Of a DNA stretch of 23,517 nt, positions 1-9,563 are shown in pieces. Under the pieces are notes generated by a model. The model did not search any database. It was not told the DNA's origin and worked only from the letters and a program-made list of their open reading frames with translations. The translations under genes and the position numbers were made by a program. The DNA comes from Amoebophrya sp. AT5.2 (Eukaryota; Sar; Dinophyceae; Syndiniales; Amoebophryaceae). Positions within the stretch are counted from its first letter, which is position 1. Every line of letters starts with the position of its first letter. The DNA is taken from contig RXOD01004360.1 in assembly GCA_005223375.1 (NCBI GenBank), positions 1 through 23,517 of the forward strand, written 5' to 3'.

Positions 1-178
1 TTAAGTGTTTGGTGCTTAAACCGGTTCTTGGTTCTTGGTTTTGAGTTTGATTCAGGTTCGTTTTCCCCTCTCCTTTCGGCGCAGACGCATCCTTGCTTCC
101 ATCGCTCGCATTCGACGCCGGCTTCCATCGATCAAATCAACCAACTACATAGCTGAAAGAAACATCCAAAAAAATAAG
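1..178 (+). other. Upstream intron and/or 5' exon of SDHA, boundaries unresolved
   Basis: No complete start exon is visible. The sequence AAG|G at 176-179 is a possible canonical acceptor. A reading frame that continues into the FDAVVVG segment is open from 51 to about 120 and is interrupted by TAG at 151-153. The decamer TTCGACGCCG occurs at 111-120 and again at 180-189 in the same frame. This suggests either a duplicated exon edge or an intron bounded by direct repeats. A start codon was not identified. Confidence 0.5.
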
Positions 179-189
179 GTTCGACGCCG
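111..189 (+). repeat. 10-bp direct repeat at SDHA exon edge
   Basis: TTCGACGCCG occurs at 111-120 and 180-189, 69 bp apart. Both copies read Phe-Asp-Ala in the SDHA frame. The second copy is the first recognisable SDHA coding sequence. Confidence 0.8.
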
Positions 190-3100
190 TGGTTGTGGGT
201 GCCGGCGGTGCGGGTTTGCGCGCGGCGGCCGGTCTCGTGGCCAACGGCCTGAACACGGCGTGCATTACCAAAGTGTTTCCCACCCGCTCCCACACCGTCG
301 CGGCGCAGGGGGGTATCAATGCAGCACTCGCGAACATGACGGAAGACGACTGGAGATGGCACGCCTACGATACCGTGAAGGGCGCCGACTGGCTCGGCGA
401 CCAGGACGCAATCCAGCATATGTGCAGGTACGAGAATTAGTACATACACTATAGTTGTGCTCATTTCGAATTATACCAGTTTAGAGTTCGACATCTAGCG
501 ATCAATGAAACCTGGCAAAAATGATCGAATACACAGAATGGCGCCGAAGGTTGTGCTGGAGCTCGAGTCGTTTGGTCTGCCATTTTCCCGGACCGACGAC
601 GGTAAGATCTACCAGCGGGCATTCGGCGGTCAGTCGCTCAAGTTCGGCAAGGGCGGGCAGGCCTACCGCTGCGCGGCCGCGGCAGACCGAACCGGCCACG
701 CCATCCTGCACACGCTCTACGGGATGGCGCTCAAGCACGGTATAGTACTGATGATGAGGAGCATGATGGTACCACTAGCAGTGCAGCCAGTCACACTCAC
801 AATTAAACAGCTGCCGCGTGCTTCGGTGTTTTTCCTTTCCTCAATCGACAGCAGGAAAATGCTGGTGCCCATACACTAACCTCAGATTGCCTCTTCTTCG
901 TGGAGTACTTTGCGCTGGATCTGATCCAGGACGACGACGGCCGCGTGGTCGGCTGCCTCGCGCTGTGCATGGAGGACGGCTCGCTGCATCGCTTTGCGTC
1001 GCACGCAACAATTCTGGCGACGGGCGGGTTTGGCCGCGCGTACCAGTCCTGCACATCGGCACACACCTGCACCGGGGACGGAGGAGGTTTCGCTTTCTCG
1101 CTATGTCTCTTCAGCACGCCGTGCCTGTATGTTTTCCGCAGGTACTAGAGAAAGACAACACGACCGGTAGAAGCTACGCCAGTGCTTCCAGTACTTCTTT
1201 CACGCCTTTCCAACGTTCCAAAACAAGCGAAAGTAAAGTAAATGCTTCTACTCGGAGTAGTTCTTCTTCTTTGTAACGACCAATCTTATCGCTCCGCTCC
1301 GACAGCTATGGCGTCGCGGATTGGTCTGCCGCTGGAGGACTTAGAGTTTGTTCAGTTCCACCCGACGGGGATTTTCCCAGCCGGTTGCCTCATAACCGAG
1401 GGCTGTCGCGGAGAGGGGGGCATCCTGAAAAACAGCGAGGGTGAACCTTTCATGGCGCGGTACGCACCGACGGCGAAGGTACTAATATATTAGTCGCTTT
1501 TTATTTTTGATTTTGATCGATGGTCGTTTGTCTAAGGAATCGGAACTATCACGAGCTGGTCATCGTCGATCTCATCACAACAATGGCTGGACGCTGTTCT
1601 GGTAGGGGGTTGTCGGGAGGGGGAGTGATGGCTTGGTCCGCACTGACGGCGAAGGTAACCCGCGCTTTTTGTCGTGTCTATGCGGGAGGCAAATTCATCA
1701 GATGGGGGCCGCGCAAGAAAAGAGGGTTCAAGTGCACACACAGGGGTCTCCAAAAGGGGCTTCCGCGTGTGGTTCGCAGGAGGCTCCTGCGGTTTTTGGC
1801 GCGTCTCGTACTCTTTGCACCTCTCATATACCCTTCCCGTAGCGAAATCGAAAGACCCGTCCGACTCCGAACGAATACCTTCGCAAACAGGATCTGGCTT
1901 CCCGCGACGTTGTGTCCCGGTCAATGACCATGGAGATCCGCGAAGGACGGGGCGTGGGCCCCAAGAAGGACCACGTCTACCTGCACTTGGATCACTTGCC
2001 CGCGGAGACGCTGGCGCAGCGACTACCGGGTATTTCCGAGACGGCCAAGATCTTCGCGGGTGTGGATGTAACGAAGGAGCCGATCCCGGTGCTGCCCACC
2101 GTCCACTACAACATGGGCGGAATCCCGACCAACTGGAAGGCCGAGGTGTTGACCAAAGACGAAAAAGTCGTGCCGGGACTCTTCGCGGCAGGTGAAATCG
2201 ACTTTTAGCTATTATGTGGCTCTTGGGACGAAGCACAGTGGCTCTTGGGACGAAGCAAAGAAACAATGTTTTCTAAACATACTCGTGACATCCTGCTGTG
2301 CATGATTTATCCTGCTGCGGCATGTCGCGCAAACTTAAGTTGGTCCGACGCTTCGGCTGACGGATTAGGCCGGTGCTCAAGCGACGCCAATGAAACCCGG
2401 GCTTGGCTGCAGCACTATCTATAGTTATTCCACCTCTTGCTTTTCGTTTCCCGTAACTCGTTGATCATTAGCGTAAAGTACGCGAGGTTCGGCGCCCGCA
2501 ATTCTCGCCAGCAACTACATTCCACTGACATCTTCGCCATAGCTATGCTCTGTCGGAATTGATTCTCGATCATGAATCTGCCACAGGTGAGGCTTCGTGT
2601 GCCTCTGTCCACGGCGCCAACCGTCTCGGTGCCAACTCCCTGCTCGATCTGGTCGTCTTCGGCCGCACCGCCGCGGAGACTGTCACCGCGCTCGTGAAGC
2701 CAAATTCGCCGCCCATTAAACTGAAGGAAAATGCGGGCGAGGTTACACTGCAGCGCTTCGACCAGATCCGGAACAAGAACGGGCCAATCCCCACCGCGGA
2801 GCTGCGCGCGGAGCTGCAGTCGATGATGCAGTATCACGCGCCCGTGTACAGGAACTCAAAAGACCTGATCGAGGGCAAGAAAAAGGTTGTGGAGATCTAC
2901 AAAAAGTTCAAGGACGTCGGAGTCACGGACAGAACCCTGATCTGGAACACGGACCTGGTGGAGACGCTGGAATTGGAAAACTTGCTGACGCAGGTAAGTA
3001 TCGTTTTCTTCGATCGATGGACATGTTGAGGAGGAGCTTCACCTCGTGTACCTAACCATCACTCTAAGTTTGGAAACCCTGTAGAGAAATTGCTGGGCTG

Positions 3101-3514
3101 TTGGCAAAGTAGCGGTTCCCTGAATAATAGCAGGCCGCGTGCTGGTGCTGCTGGGTGTCACTGACCATAGCCATCGCGGTCAAAAACAGAAAGGCAACAT
3201 ATACAGTGATCGAAGCGGCCGCATAGATTAGATCTCCCCAGAGCTCAATCGATACAAACTCCTCCTCTAAATAACATTCCCAGGCCGCGCAGCTGATGTT
3301 TTCTGCGGAGGCGCGCAAGGAGTCTCGGGGTGCCCAGGCGCACGAGGACTACCCGGACCGTGACGATAAGAATTTCATGAAGCACACACTGAGCTGGCAG
3401 AAGGGGAGCCGCAACATCGAAGACGCGACAATCGAGCTGTCGTACCGTTCGGTGATTGACCAACCCTTGGACGACGAGATGCATCACGTGCCGCCGGCGA
3501 AGCGCGTGTACTAA
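179..3514 (+). CDS. SDHA: Succinate dehydrogenase flavoprotein subunit, 5'-partial, 7 exons seen
   Basis: This is the catalytic FAD subunit of mitochondrial complex II, which oxidises succinate to fumarate. Exons: 179-427, 537-739, 886-1086, 1306-1478, 1891-2191, 2587-2993 and 3284-3514. They join in one frame of 588 codons counted from codon TTC at 180, including stop TAA at 3512. All six introns are GT-AG. Visible motifs are the Rossmann loop [15 protein letters not shown], whose His carries covalent FAD in this family; FVQFHPTGI; the substrate-loop Arg in RGEGG; HYNMGG; and GANRLGANS. The C terminus ends HVPPAKRVY, as is typical. The mitochondrial targeting peptide and first exon(s) are missing: the frame meets a TAG at 151-153, so splicing must occur upstream. 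The exact first acceptor (near 178) is uncertain. The family assignment is very secure; exon 1's left edge is not. Confidence 0.96.
1087..1305 (+). other. SDHA intron with internal AG|GT junction (possible ratchet site)
   Basis: The intron runs from GTTTCG at 1087 to GACAG at 1305; removing it joins GDGG to AMASR in frame. Inside it, at 1138-1147, GCAG is followed directly by GTACTA. A good acceptor thus abuts a donor of the GTAC type common in this window. Splicing 1087-1141 and then 1142-1305 would give the same mRNA through a zero-length exon. Using 1142 as the only donor would put exon 4 out of frame. Confidence 0.5.
1628..1657 (+). repeat. Degenerate copy of SDHA exon 4 3' end plus donor, inside intron 4
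   Basis: These 30 bases match 1452-1481 (end of exon 4 and start of its donor) at 26 positions. The match includes GACGGCGAAGGTA across the exon-intron junction. Just upstream, at about 1609-1625, a G-rich stretch resembles the exon segment around 1403-1420 (TGTCG, GGAG, GGGG). This suggests a partial exon duplication with an internal deletion. It supplies a second AAG|GTAACC donor-like site. Confidence 0.75.
2192..2586 (+). other. SDHA intron 5 bounded by CAGGTGA direct repeats
   Basis: The intron interrupts the Gly codon of FAAGEAS. CAGGTGA spans both junctions (2189-2195 and 2584-2590), so the exon-intron and intron-exon boundaries are 7-bp direct repeats. The intron is 395 nt with GT-AG ends. 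It carries a tandem repeat at 2216-2257 and no coding sequence I recognise. Confidence 0.7.
2216..2257 (+). repeat. Two-copy tandem repeat in SDHA intron 5
   Basis: A 20-base unit (GTGGCTCTTGGGACGAAGCA) occurs at 2216-2235 and again, identically, at 2238-2257. The period is 22 bases. It lies near the donor end of the intron. Confidence 0.95.
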
Positions 3515-4230
3515 ACTCACCAGAGGTTCTGAATCTGATTCAAGGACACTCGGGTGAAGATTCGATCGATGTTGGGACAATTCGAATGGGTCGACGCTTT
3601 GAAAAAGCGGAAACATCAAGCGGAGTGTCAAGAAGATGAGTGTCTACTGGTGTTTGGGATTTTTTCTTCGGAGTTTCTGAGGCGAACAGCTCATACTTAG
3701 TCGGCACAACGACGAATGAGCAGGGGCAGAGTACTATGTGGCGACGCGAAATGAACAGTCATTGACTACTTTTACAGAAAATGCGAAAAAGACTGCGGGA
3801 CGTTGAGACCGTGGTCGGTTCATTGTTTACAAGAATCATTTATTTTCCTCATCTACCACTCCTTCCGAGCCTAGGCTAGCGATTATTTCCATTTCGGGCG
3901 CAACAAACTTAGCGACGGGTCGGTGCTGCGATCAGTCTTTGACCGAAGCGCGTAGTTTTGGCTCCGAATTTCACTTTGACTGATTGAATATGATTTTTAC
4001 TACTGATGTGTGCAGTCTCGCGCTCAGTGCAGCTGCATGTTGTTGTCACCCTGAATGCGCAGGAGAAACACCTCTGGCATGCGCGGATGAAGTCTTGCGG
4101 AATAAAGATGGCCGATCATCGCTAATGTTTCAACAAACAACGAGGAGACAAAGCGACGATCAGATCGATTAGCACAGATCTCCGGAAAACAATAAGGACA
4201 ACCACCCATCATTAAATATGATTTTGTACC
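3515..4230. other. Gene-free stretch between SDHA and the retroelement
   Basis: It presumably begins with the SDHA 3' UTR. The reading frames here are short, lack convincing starts and show no family motif. No tRNA, rRNA or array was seen. Confidence 0.6.
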
Positions 4231-4241
4231 AAATAATTTCG
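4231..4241 (+). repeat. Left candidate terminal inverted repeat
   Basis: AAATAATTTCG pairs exactly with the reverse complement at 11190-11200. GGCCTTCC lies 5 bases inside it (4247-4254), and the same octamer in the same orientation lies just inside the right repeat (11179-11186). An 11-mer match between two flanks of a few hundred bases would arise by chance a few percent of the time, so this is suggestive only. Confidence 0.4.
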
Positions 4242-4851
4242 ACTGCGGCCTTCCTCTTCCCTAGGCCTAAGTCCCGATTGGTCGGTGCATCAGCATAAGC
4301 CTAAGTGCGCAGCACAAAGGCCGGACCCCGGGAGCGCCAGCTTGGAGGCTGCACCAAGCTCCCATGTTTCGTCCGCAGAGGGCACCGCGTGCCCGCAAGG
4401 TCAACACAGACAACGATCCAGACGCAGCCAGCGCACAACGAACTGGCATCAGCTGTCCATCAGCTGTAGAGAGTGTCGCAACCACAACCCCACACGCCAC
4501 GGGAGCGACACAGATGTTTCGTCCGACAGGGCACTGAGCTGGCAGTTTGGGAATCAATAGCAAGGAACAAGTATGCTGTAGTTCTAGAGTCCACCTCTCA
4601 GCGTGTAGTAGTAGGTTCTGAACTAGCATCCGAACGCTGTGAGACGCGATGAGATTCTTTCACTGTGAGGAGTAGGAGCCCACACCGAGGATCAGCCCGC
4701 CAGTTTACTATGCAAGTCGGAGTAGTTCTCACTTTTAAGATCGCCACCGCAAAAGAAAGGTGAACAGGGGAAAGGTGCTGGCCCCCATTTCCGGGCGCAG
4801 CGTCCCACCTTTAGCAAGCTCCTGCCATTCATTTGCATCGGTGCGCCACGC
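4242..4851 (-). other. 3' flank of RT-RNase H gene inside the element
   Basis: This non-coding tail follows the RT stop codon. ATGTTTCGTCCG occurs twice (4364-4375 and 4514-4525), each followed closely by AGGGCAC, giving an imperfect direct repeat 150 bp apart. An ATG-started minus frame of 120 codons (4629-4267) is Cys/Leu-rich, matches nothing I know and is probably spurious. Confidence 0.4.
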
Positions 4852-7086
4852 TCATAGCGGCACGTCAATTCTGTCAGCAACCTGGATCTTGAAGGCACTG
4901 ACGCACAAGCGCGTCAGCTCCTCTCGCGTAAGCGCGTCAGAGATGTTGAACTTAGTATTAACATAAATGTAGTATGGCCAGCAGTGAATTGAAGTAAAGG
5001 CAGTGCTTATTTTGGACAGGAGCATCTGCAGCTGTGGCGTCGGGGACGACCCGTCAACCAGCGCACCAGCAACGGCGCGGTTATCAATATGACACACCAC
5101 GCGCCGACCCATCAAGTGCTCCTGCCAAGTGAGCACCGCCGTGTAGAGGGCGAGGGCCTCATAAACTACGATCGGGTTATTCATAGCAGCCGCCATCGCC
5201 TGCCAGAACGGGGGCACGTCCACAGAGAAGCCAAGCGGTCCCGACTTAGAGAAGAGGATGCCGCCCAGCTTATGGCCCTTCGCTTCGCTGCTAGCAGCGT
5301 CAGTGTACAGCTGTATACGGGTAACAAAATAGGCCGGCTGCAAGACGAGCGGCGGGGAAGACATCGCCGCATCTTTAATGTATTTCAATGCAGCCGTGAT
5401 CCGACGCAGCCCGCTCTCAGAAGCTAGCTGCGCCCGCAGCTTCCTTTCATCATTCATCCCAGAGTAGAGGTATGAGTAGCTGTGCCTTCCAGCTCTGAAC
5501 TTCGTAGAAAAGGTGAGGAACTCGTTGAGCCCCACAAGCTTCCGCACCTTCGACGCCGATAGCGTCGACGAGGCCCCGAGATCCGTCAAGGCATCAGTCG
5601 CAAGGCGGCACAGCTTCGCGCGCTTCTTACCCGACGCGTCGATAGTTATAGAATTACCGAGCGAAAACTCCAAACCTAAAAGCTTCACCACACTCGAAAG
5701 CGATTCCTTTTCAACCTCCATAGGTACACCAGCAAGGCCAAACACGCCCAGCATAAAGTTCTTGGCGCTCTCAATAGTGCCGACGCGCTCCAGCGCCGTA
5801 AAGTCGTCGATGAAATTATTCGCCAAAATACCGAAGTGGAGGAAGAGGTGCGTAAATAATTCAGCGAACGCGCTCCAGTGATAGACGCTGTGCACATTTC
5901 CGAAGGACATATATTTTAGTTGAAAGTAGCGATACTTACCAGCTTTCAAGTCCCAACAACCCACCACATTGTCCCGAAAGTTGCGCACAGGGTGCTGCTT
6001 GTAAGCACCCTTTGCGTCGCAAATGTACGCACACAGCGCCGTGATCGCAGCGTCAAGCTTAAACTGCGCGCCATTGCTGTCAACCTCACCAGCAGCACAC
6101 TGCAGCTCCTCGAGCAGCTTCTCCAGGTCAGCTGCCGTCATGGCAGCGACCTCTTTGCATTTCGCTAGGTAAGCGCAAAACCGCGCGTGGTCGTCCCCCT
6201 TTCCATCCTGGAAGAGGCCATGCCAGTCGGCGTAACTCAGATCAGTGAGGTCGAGCCGCAGGAGCATAGCAAGCTCCGCGTACAGTTCAGCACCACGCAG
6301 CTGGATTTTCTCCAGCCGGGTACTGAAGCCATTCCGTCCCCGCTCATCCACAATGATCCTATTTTTGCGCTCCTGGACGAGTACAAAGCTGTACTGAGGC
6401 GCAGTCCCCCTGGTCCAGGTCTGCCCCTCGACCATCTCTGTAACTTCAATCACCCGACCCGTACCGATCTCCTCTTCAAAAGACTTCATCGCCTCTTCGA
6501 GGAGCACATCATCCAGAGCCGGTTTGTCCGTGCGCAACGGGAATGGGTCATCCCGCGCGGCCAGTACCTCCGGCGCAATCACGCGCCTCTTCGCGGAGGG
6601 CTCTTCACACCACAAGTTGGTGACAGGCACAGCGCCAGTTATGCGCGCCCCCGCCGCAACACGATTCACCACCTCCACATCCTTAAAATTTATCATCTCC
6701 TTCACCTTCTCCAGGAAACCTAGGTTGTAACCCGCCAGCATCTCCCGGCAGTGCGGGGGGGCATCCACTCGATCAAGCACATCCCTGGAGAGGTGCGCTG
6801 CATCCTTTGCCAGCCGCTGCAACTCTTGCAGCCCCTTCGCGCGCGCTTCAACATGATGCGCGTCGGGATGCGACTTGTACGTCTTAGCCGCATCAAACCA
6901 AGTCTGGCCGAGCTTGCTCCCGGGCAGCTGGGAGACAGGAGACGACAGCTGGTACTGGTAGCGAAGTCGGTGGCAGTCGAAAGACGGGTCATCCGTCCCC
7001 GACGCAGCCAGCGGACCGAAAGTGTAAACGGCTCGGTGGAGGAGGCCACCAAACCGCACGCGCCCGAAAGCGCTCCGACCGAACAT
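4852..7086 (-). CDS. Reverse transcriptase-RNase H polyprotein (DIRS-like)
   Basis: A 744-residue intact protein with a true ATG at 7086 and TGA at 4854-4852. Residues 1-200 are unassigned. The RT domain covers about 230-480. KNRIIVDERGRNGF resembles the nucleotide-binding start of the fingers. Motif A is ICDAKGAYKQHPV (Asp357), motif B contains FGNVHS (395-400), and motif C is FIDDF (Asp427 and Asp428). The RNase H domain covers about 590-725, with the expected acidic set: YTDAA (Asp596), YEALALYTA (Glu643), HIDNRAVAGAL (Asp668) and NISDALTRE (Asp717). The enzyme would copy the element's RNA into DNA and remove the RNA strand. No aspartic protease, methylase or integrase domain is visible. 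All catalytic residues are present, so the enzyme could be active. Confidence 0.88.
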   Translation of the reverse strand: MFGRSAFGRVRFGGLLHRAVYTFGPLAASGTDDPSFDCHRLRYQYQLSSPVSQLPGSKLGQTWFDAAKTYKSHPDAHHVEARAKGLQELQRLAKDAAHLSRDVLDRVDAPPHCREMLAGYNLGFLEKVKEMINFKDVEVVNRVAAGARITGAVPVTNLWCEEPSAKRRVIAPEVLAARDDPFPLRTDKPALDDVLLEEAMKSFEEEIGTGRVIEVTEMVEGQTWTRGTAPQYSFVLVQERKNRIIVDERGRNGFSTRLEKIQLRGAELYAELAMLLRLDLTDLSYADWHGLFQDGKGDDHARFCAYLAKCKEVAAMTAADLEKLLEELQCAAGEVDSNGAQFKLDAAITALCAYICDAKGAYKQHPVRNFRDNVVGCWDLKAGKYRYFQLKYMSFGNVHSVYHWSAFAELFTHLFLHFGILANNFIDDFTALERVGTIESAKNFMLGVFGLAGVPMEVEKESLSSVVKLLGLEFSLGNSITIDASGKKRAKLCRLATDALTDLGASSTLSASKVRKLVGLNEFLTFSTKFRAGRHSYSYLYSGMNDERKLRAQLASESGLRRITAALKYIKDAAMSSPPLVLQPAYFVTRIQLYTDAASSEAKGHKLGGILFSKSGPLGFSVDVPPFWQAMAAAMNNPIVVYEALALYTAVLTWQEHLMGRRVVCHIDNRAVAGALVDGSSPTPQLQMLLSKISTAFTSIHCWPYYIYVNTKFNISDALTREELTRLCVSAFKIQVADRIDVPL

Positions 7087-7862
7087 TCTTATCTTCGCAG
7101 CAGCAAAATTAGGAGCGCAGCGCAGTTGCAGCAGCGCCTATACACGCGCACCAGCACAGAAAATACAACCCACGGCCAACCACAACTTGTCTGCAGGAGT
7201 ATCTCTCGAGGCAACCCTCAATCACGCTCGACCACAGCCAACACTCCAAGCTCCAGCGCGTCGGCCAAGCACTCAGTCGATCAATACTCAGCGCATCGTT
7301 CTAAAACAGAACACGCGGGCCAGTCGCCTCGCGCCCGCGCATCCAGCGGGAAGAGCAACCGACACTCGCAGCACTCTTCATCTGAAACTCAGCCGCTCAT
7401 CATGGTTCATTTTCTTTCATCCATCATTTGAAAGCCGGAGTGGCGCACAGCGGTTGGTACGTCGAAAGAGAGGTAGTGCCTGATCGTCAGTACAGCCAGA
7501 GCAGCAGCAAGTTTCAAAATCTAAGAGTACTAGGCCAACTCCCTCAAAATAGTCTAAATCTTCAGCCAAACATCATCAGCGCAAGTTCCTTCGTTCTGGA
7601 AAACTACTAACTTCTACTCAAAACGCTTATATTTTCGAAAGATAAAACTAAAAACTCACGGTCGTCGTATAGTCATAAATCATTCACCATCTGATCAAGT
7701 ATACCGCAACTACCGGACAGCACAAAGTACACGGAGTTTCATTCTCTAAGTAGCTAGCAGCATTGACATCCAACAAATTCACATAAGGAGGCATCTACGT
7801 CGTTAAATGCTATCACACCAGACATGATTCATCACAGCAACTACTGATCTTTCATTTCCTTA
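7087..7862 (-). other. Spacer/leader between Gag-like gene and RT gene
   Basis: This 776-nt stretch separates the Gag-like stop from the RT start. The half next to RT is rich in C and A on the plus strand (G/T on the sense strand), like the leaders before the other two element genes. The other half is AT-richer. No convincing exon, terminal repeat copy or internal complementary region was recognised. Confidence 0.4.
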
Positions 7863-9563
7863 TCACGACGCCGACTGCGCCCCGGCCGGGGGAGCACCAC
7901 CCGACCCTCCTTTACCTCCAGCTCCACCTTTTCCAGCGCTTCCACCCTTCGCAGCGGCAACAGCGTCAGCTGGGTACCCAGGTTCACCAAGGTGGAGAAA
8001 GTTGCAGCCCGTCGTGAGGCGCTTGTGGCACGTGCCGAACTTGATCTCGGGATGGCACACCCCTTTGGGGTAGTAGATGTAGTTCTCCGGCTTCATCGGG
8101 TTCAGGCCCTTACCGGCTGACTTGCCGGTCACACCTGAGGCACAGCGTCAGCGGTTGGCGGCAGCAGGGACAATCCATCGACTTAGAAATTCGGACGGTC
8201 CTCATCACGAATGAGAATTTGGCATGGGTGCACTACAACTTACTATACCACCCAACACAACAAATAAAGAGGGAAACAGACGACCGCCCATTCCGGTGAA
8301 AAAGTTATCGGGGGCCGGCGGGCAGAACAGCTGCTGCTGCGGCGGCAGCTGGTACTGGTTCCACATCTGCTGCGGGGTCGGCAACGTCATCTGCTGTCGC
8401 CCTCCCCTCATCGAGCCTTGCAGCGGGAACAGGCCTGACGTGGCCGTCGATCGACCCACACCATGCTGCTTCGGCGCCTCCACTCCACCACCGCCACCAT
8501 TGTAGCCACTCATCCCCACCCGCTTCATCATCCTCGCCTGCATCTTGCTGGTGATTTTGTGAATGAACGCGTCGGCCTCGAAGACGGTGCCCGGCGTCAG
8601 CGTTTTGAAAAAGTCAGCAAAACACTGCTGCAGCACCCAGTTCTGATCGCTGGTCTCAAAGTCGGAGAGATGGTTCAAGATCTTTTCCGACGAGTTGACA
8701 TCCAGCAGCTGCACGAGTACCAGCGCACGCAGAAAGCACTTGGCCGCGCTGTGCACAAGGACGGTCGGCCCCTTACTGTTGGAGGTACTACCCGACTTAG
8801 CCGAAACAAACGAGTCAATCCGCTGCGTCCACTCGAACGGACGCCCCAGCTGCACGAGACTGTACAGCTTCTGCGACTCCGTTTGCGATACGCAGTGGAA
8901 GAACTCCTCCTTCCCCTTCATGATCGCAGCAAAGCAGCTCTTGTTCGAAAACTCAACCTTGGGCTTGTCTTCCTGAACGAGAGGGGGGGGAAGGGCGTGA
9001 GAGAACACGGAGCTACAACATCGAGACAGAGGCAGCGACCACCATCCATATGGGAGCACAAACATCACAAAGACCAATACCTTGGCAGCTTCCACCAGCT
9101 GTAAGACCTCACTTTGGGCAAGGAGGGGAAGCGCCTGATAGTGGCAGTTTTTAGAGAACTGCGGCGCCGCCGCCACCGCGTTCACAGTGACGAGGCCCGC
9201 ATACTTCAGGAAGACCCTAGCGAGAGAGTCCTGCGGGATGTCCGCCACCAAAAGGTAGTCCACCGGGGACGTCACCTCGTCCGCGGCAAACGCCTTGAGT
9301 TCATCCGTCAGCGCCTGTTTCTCCGCATCGGACATCTTCGCCTTCATGACGATCGTCGTGGTGGCCTGCGCGTGGGCCTTCGAGGCCGACGCAGCAGTTG
9401 CAGGAGCCACAGCAGGCACAGCTTTCTTCTCGTTTGCTAGGACCAGCGCCTTCACCGCCTTTCCAGGGGCCTTCTGCATAGCAGCCCCTGCAGTCTTCAT
9501 GGCGACTTTCATCGCAGCCGGCTGCGCGGCTTTCTTCATGACCACCTTCATCTTATTCACCAT
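7863..9563 (-). CDS. Gag-like basic CCCH zinc-finger protein, 3 exons
   Basis: Predicted exons on the minus strand are 9563-9081, 8972-8285 and 8134-7863, giving 480 residues. Both introns are GT-AG: 9080-8973 (108 nt, stop-free and a multiple of three) and 8284-8135 (150 nt, split Gly codon, frame kept). The N terminus (first ~50 residues) is rich in Lys, Met and Ala, with KVVMKKAA-type runs. The middle is helical and unassigned. A Gln/Pro/Gly-rich linker follows. Exon 3 encodes a CCCH finger with spacing C-x8-C-x7-C-x3-H (VCHPEIKFGTCHKR ... GCNFLH) and a Gly/Lys-rich tail. A basic protein with a terminal RNA-binding finger next to RT suggests a nucleocapsid or Gag role. It could also be a captured host RNA-binding gene. 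Structure is moderately sure; function is inferred from context. Confidence 0.68.

Noticed and set aside
35..454. 139-codon Arg-rich plus-strand frame over SDHA exon 1
   Set aside because: Starts at TTG and overlaps the SDHA exon in another frame; the SDHA frame has all conserved residues.
1532..2266. 244-codon minus-strand open frame opposite SDHA intron 4 and exon 5
   Set aside because: Antisense to a GC-rich conserved exon; low-complexity Pro/Arg/Ser composition and no domain.
3950..3962. TTTTGGCTC resembling the 3' part of the dinoflagellate spliced leader
   Set aside because: Only nine bases match, the rest differs, and it is not placed at a 5' end. Too weak for a spliced-leader relic or gene.
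8463..9104. 213-codon plus-strand frame across the Gag-like gene
   Set aside because: Antisense shadow of the Gag-like coding exons, with Arg/His/Leu-rich composition typical of such shadows.
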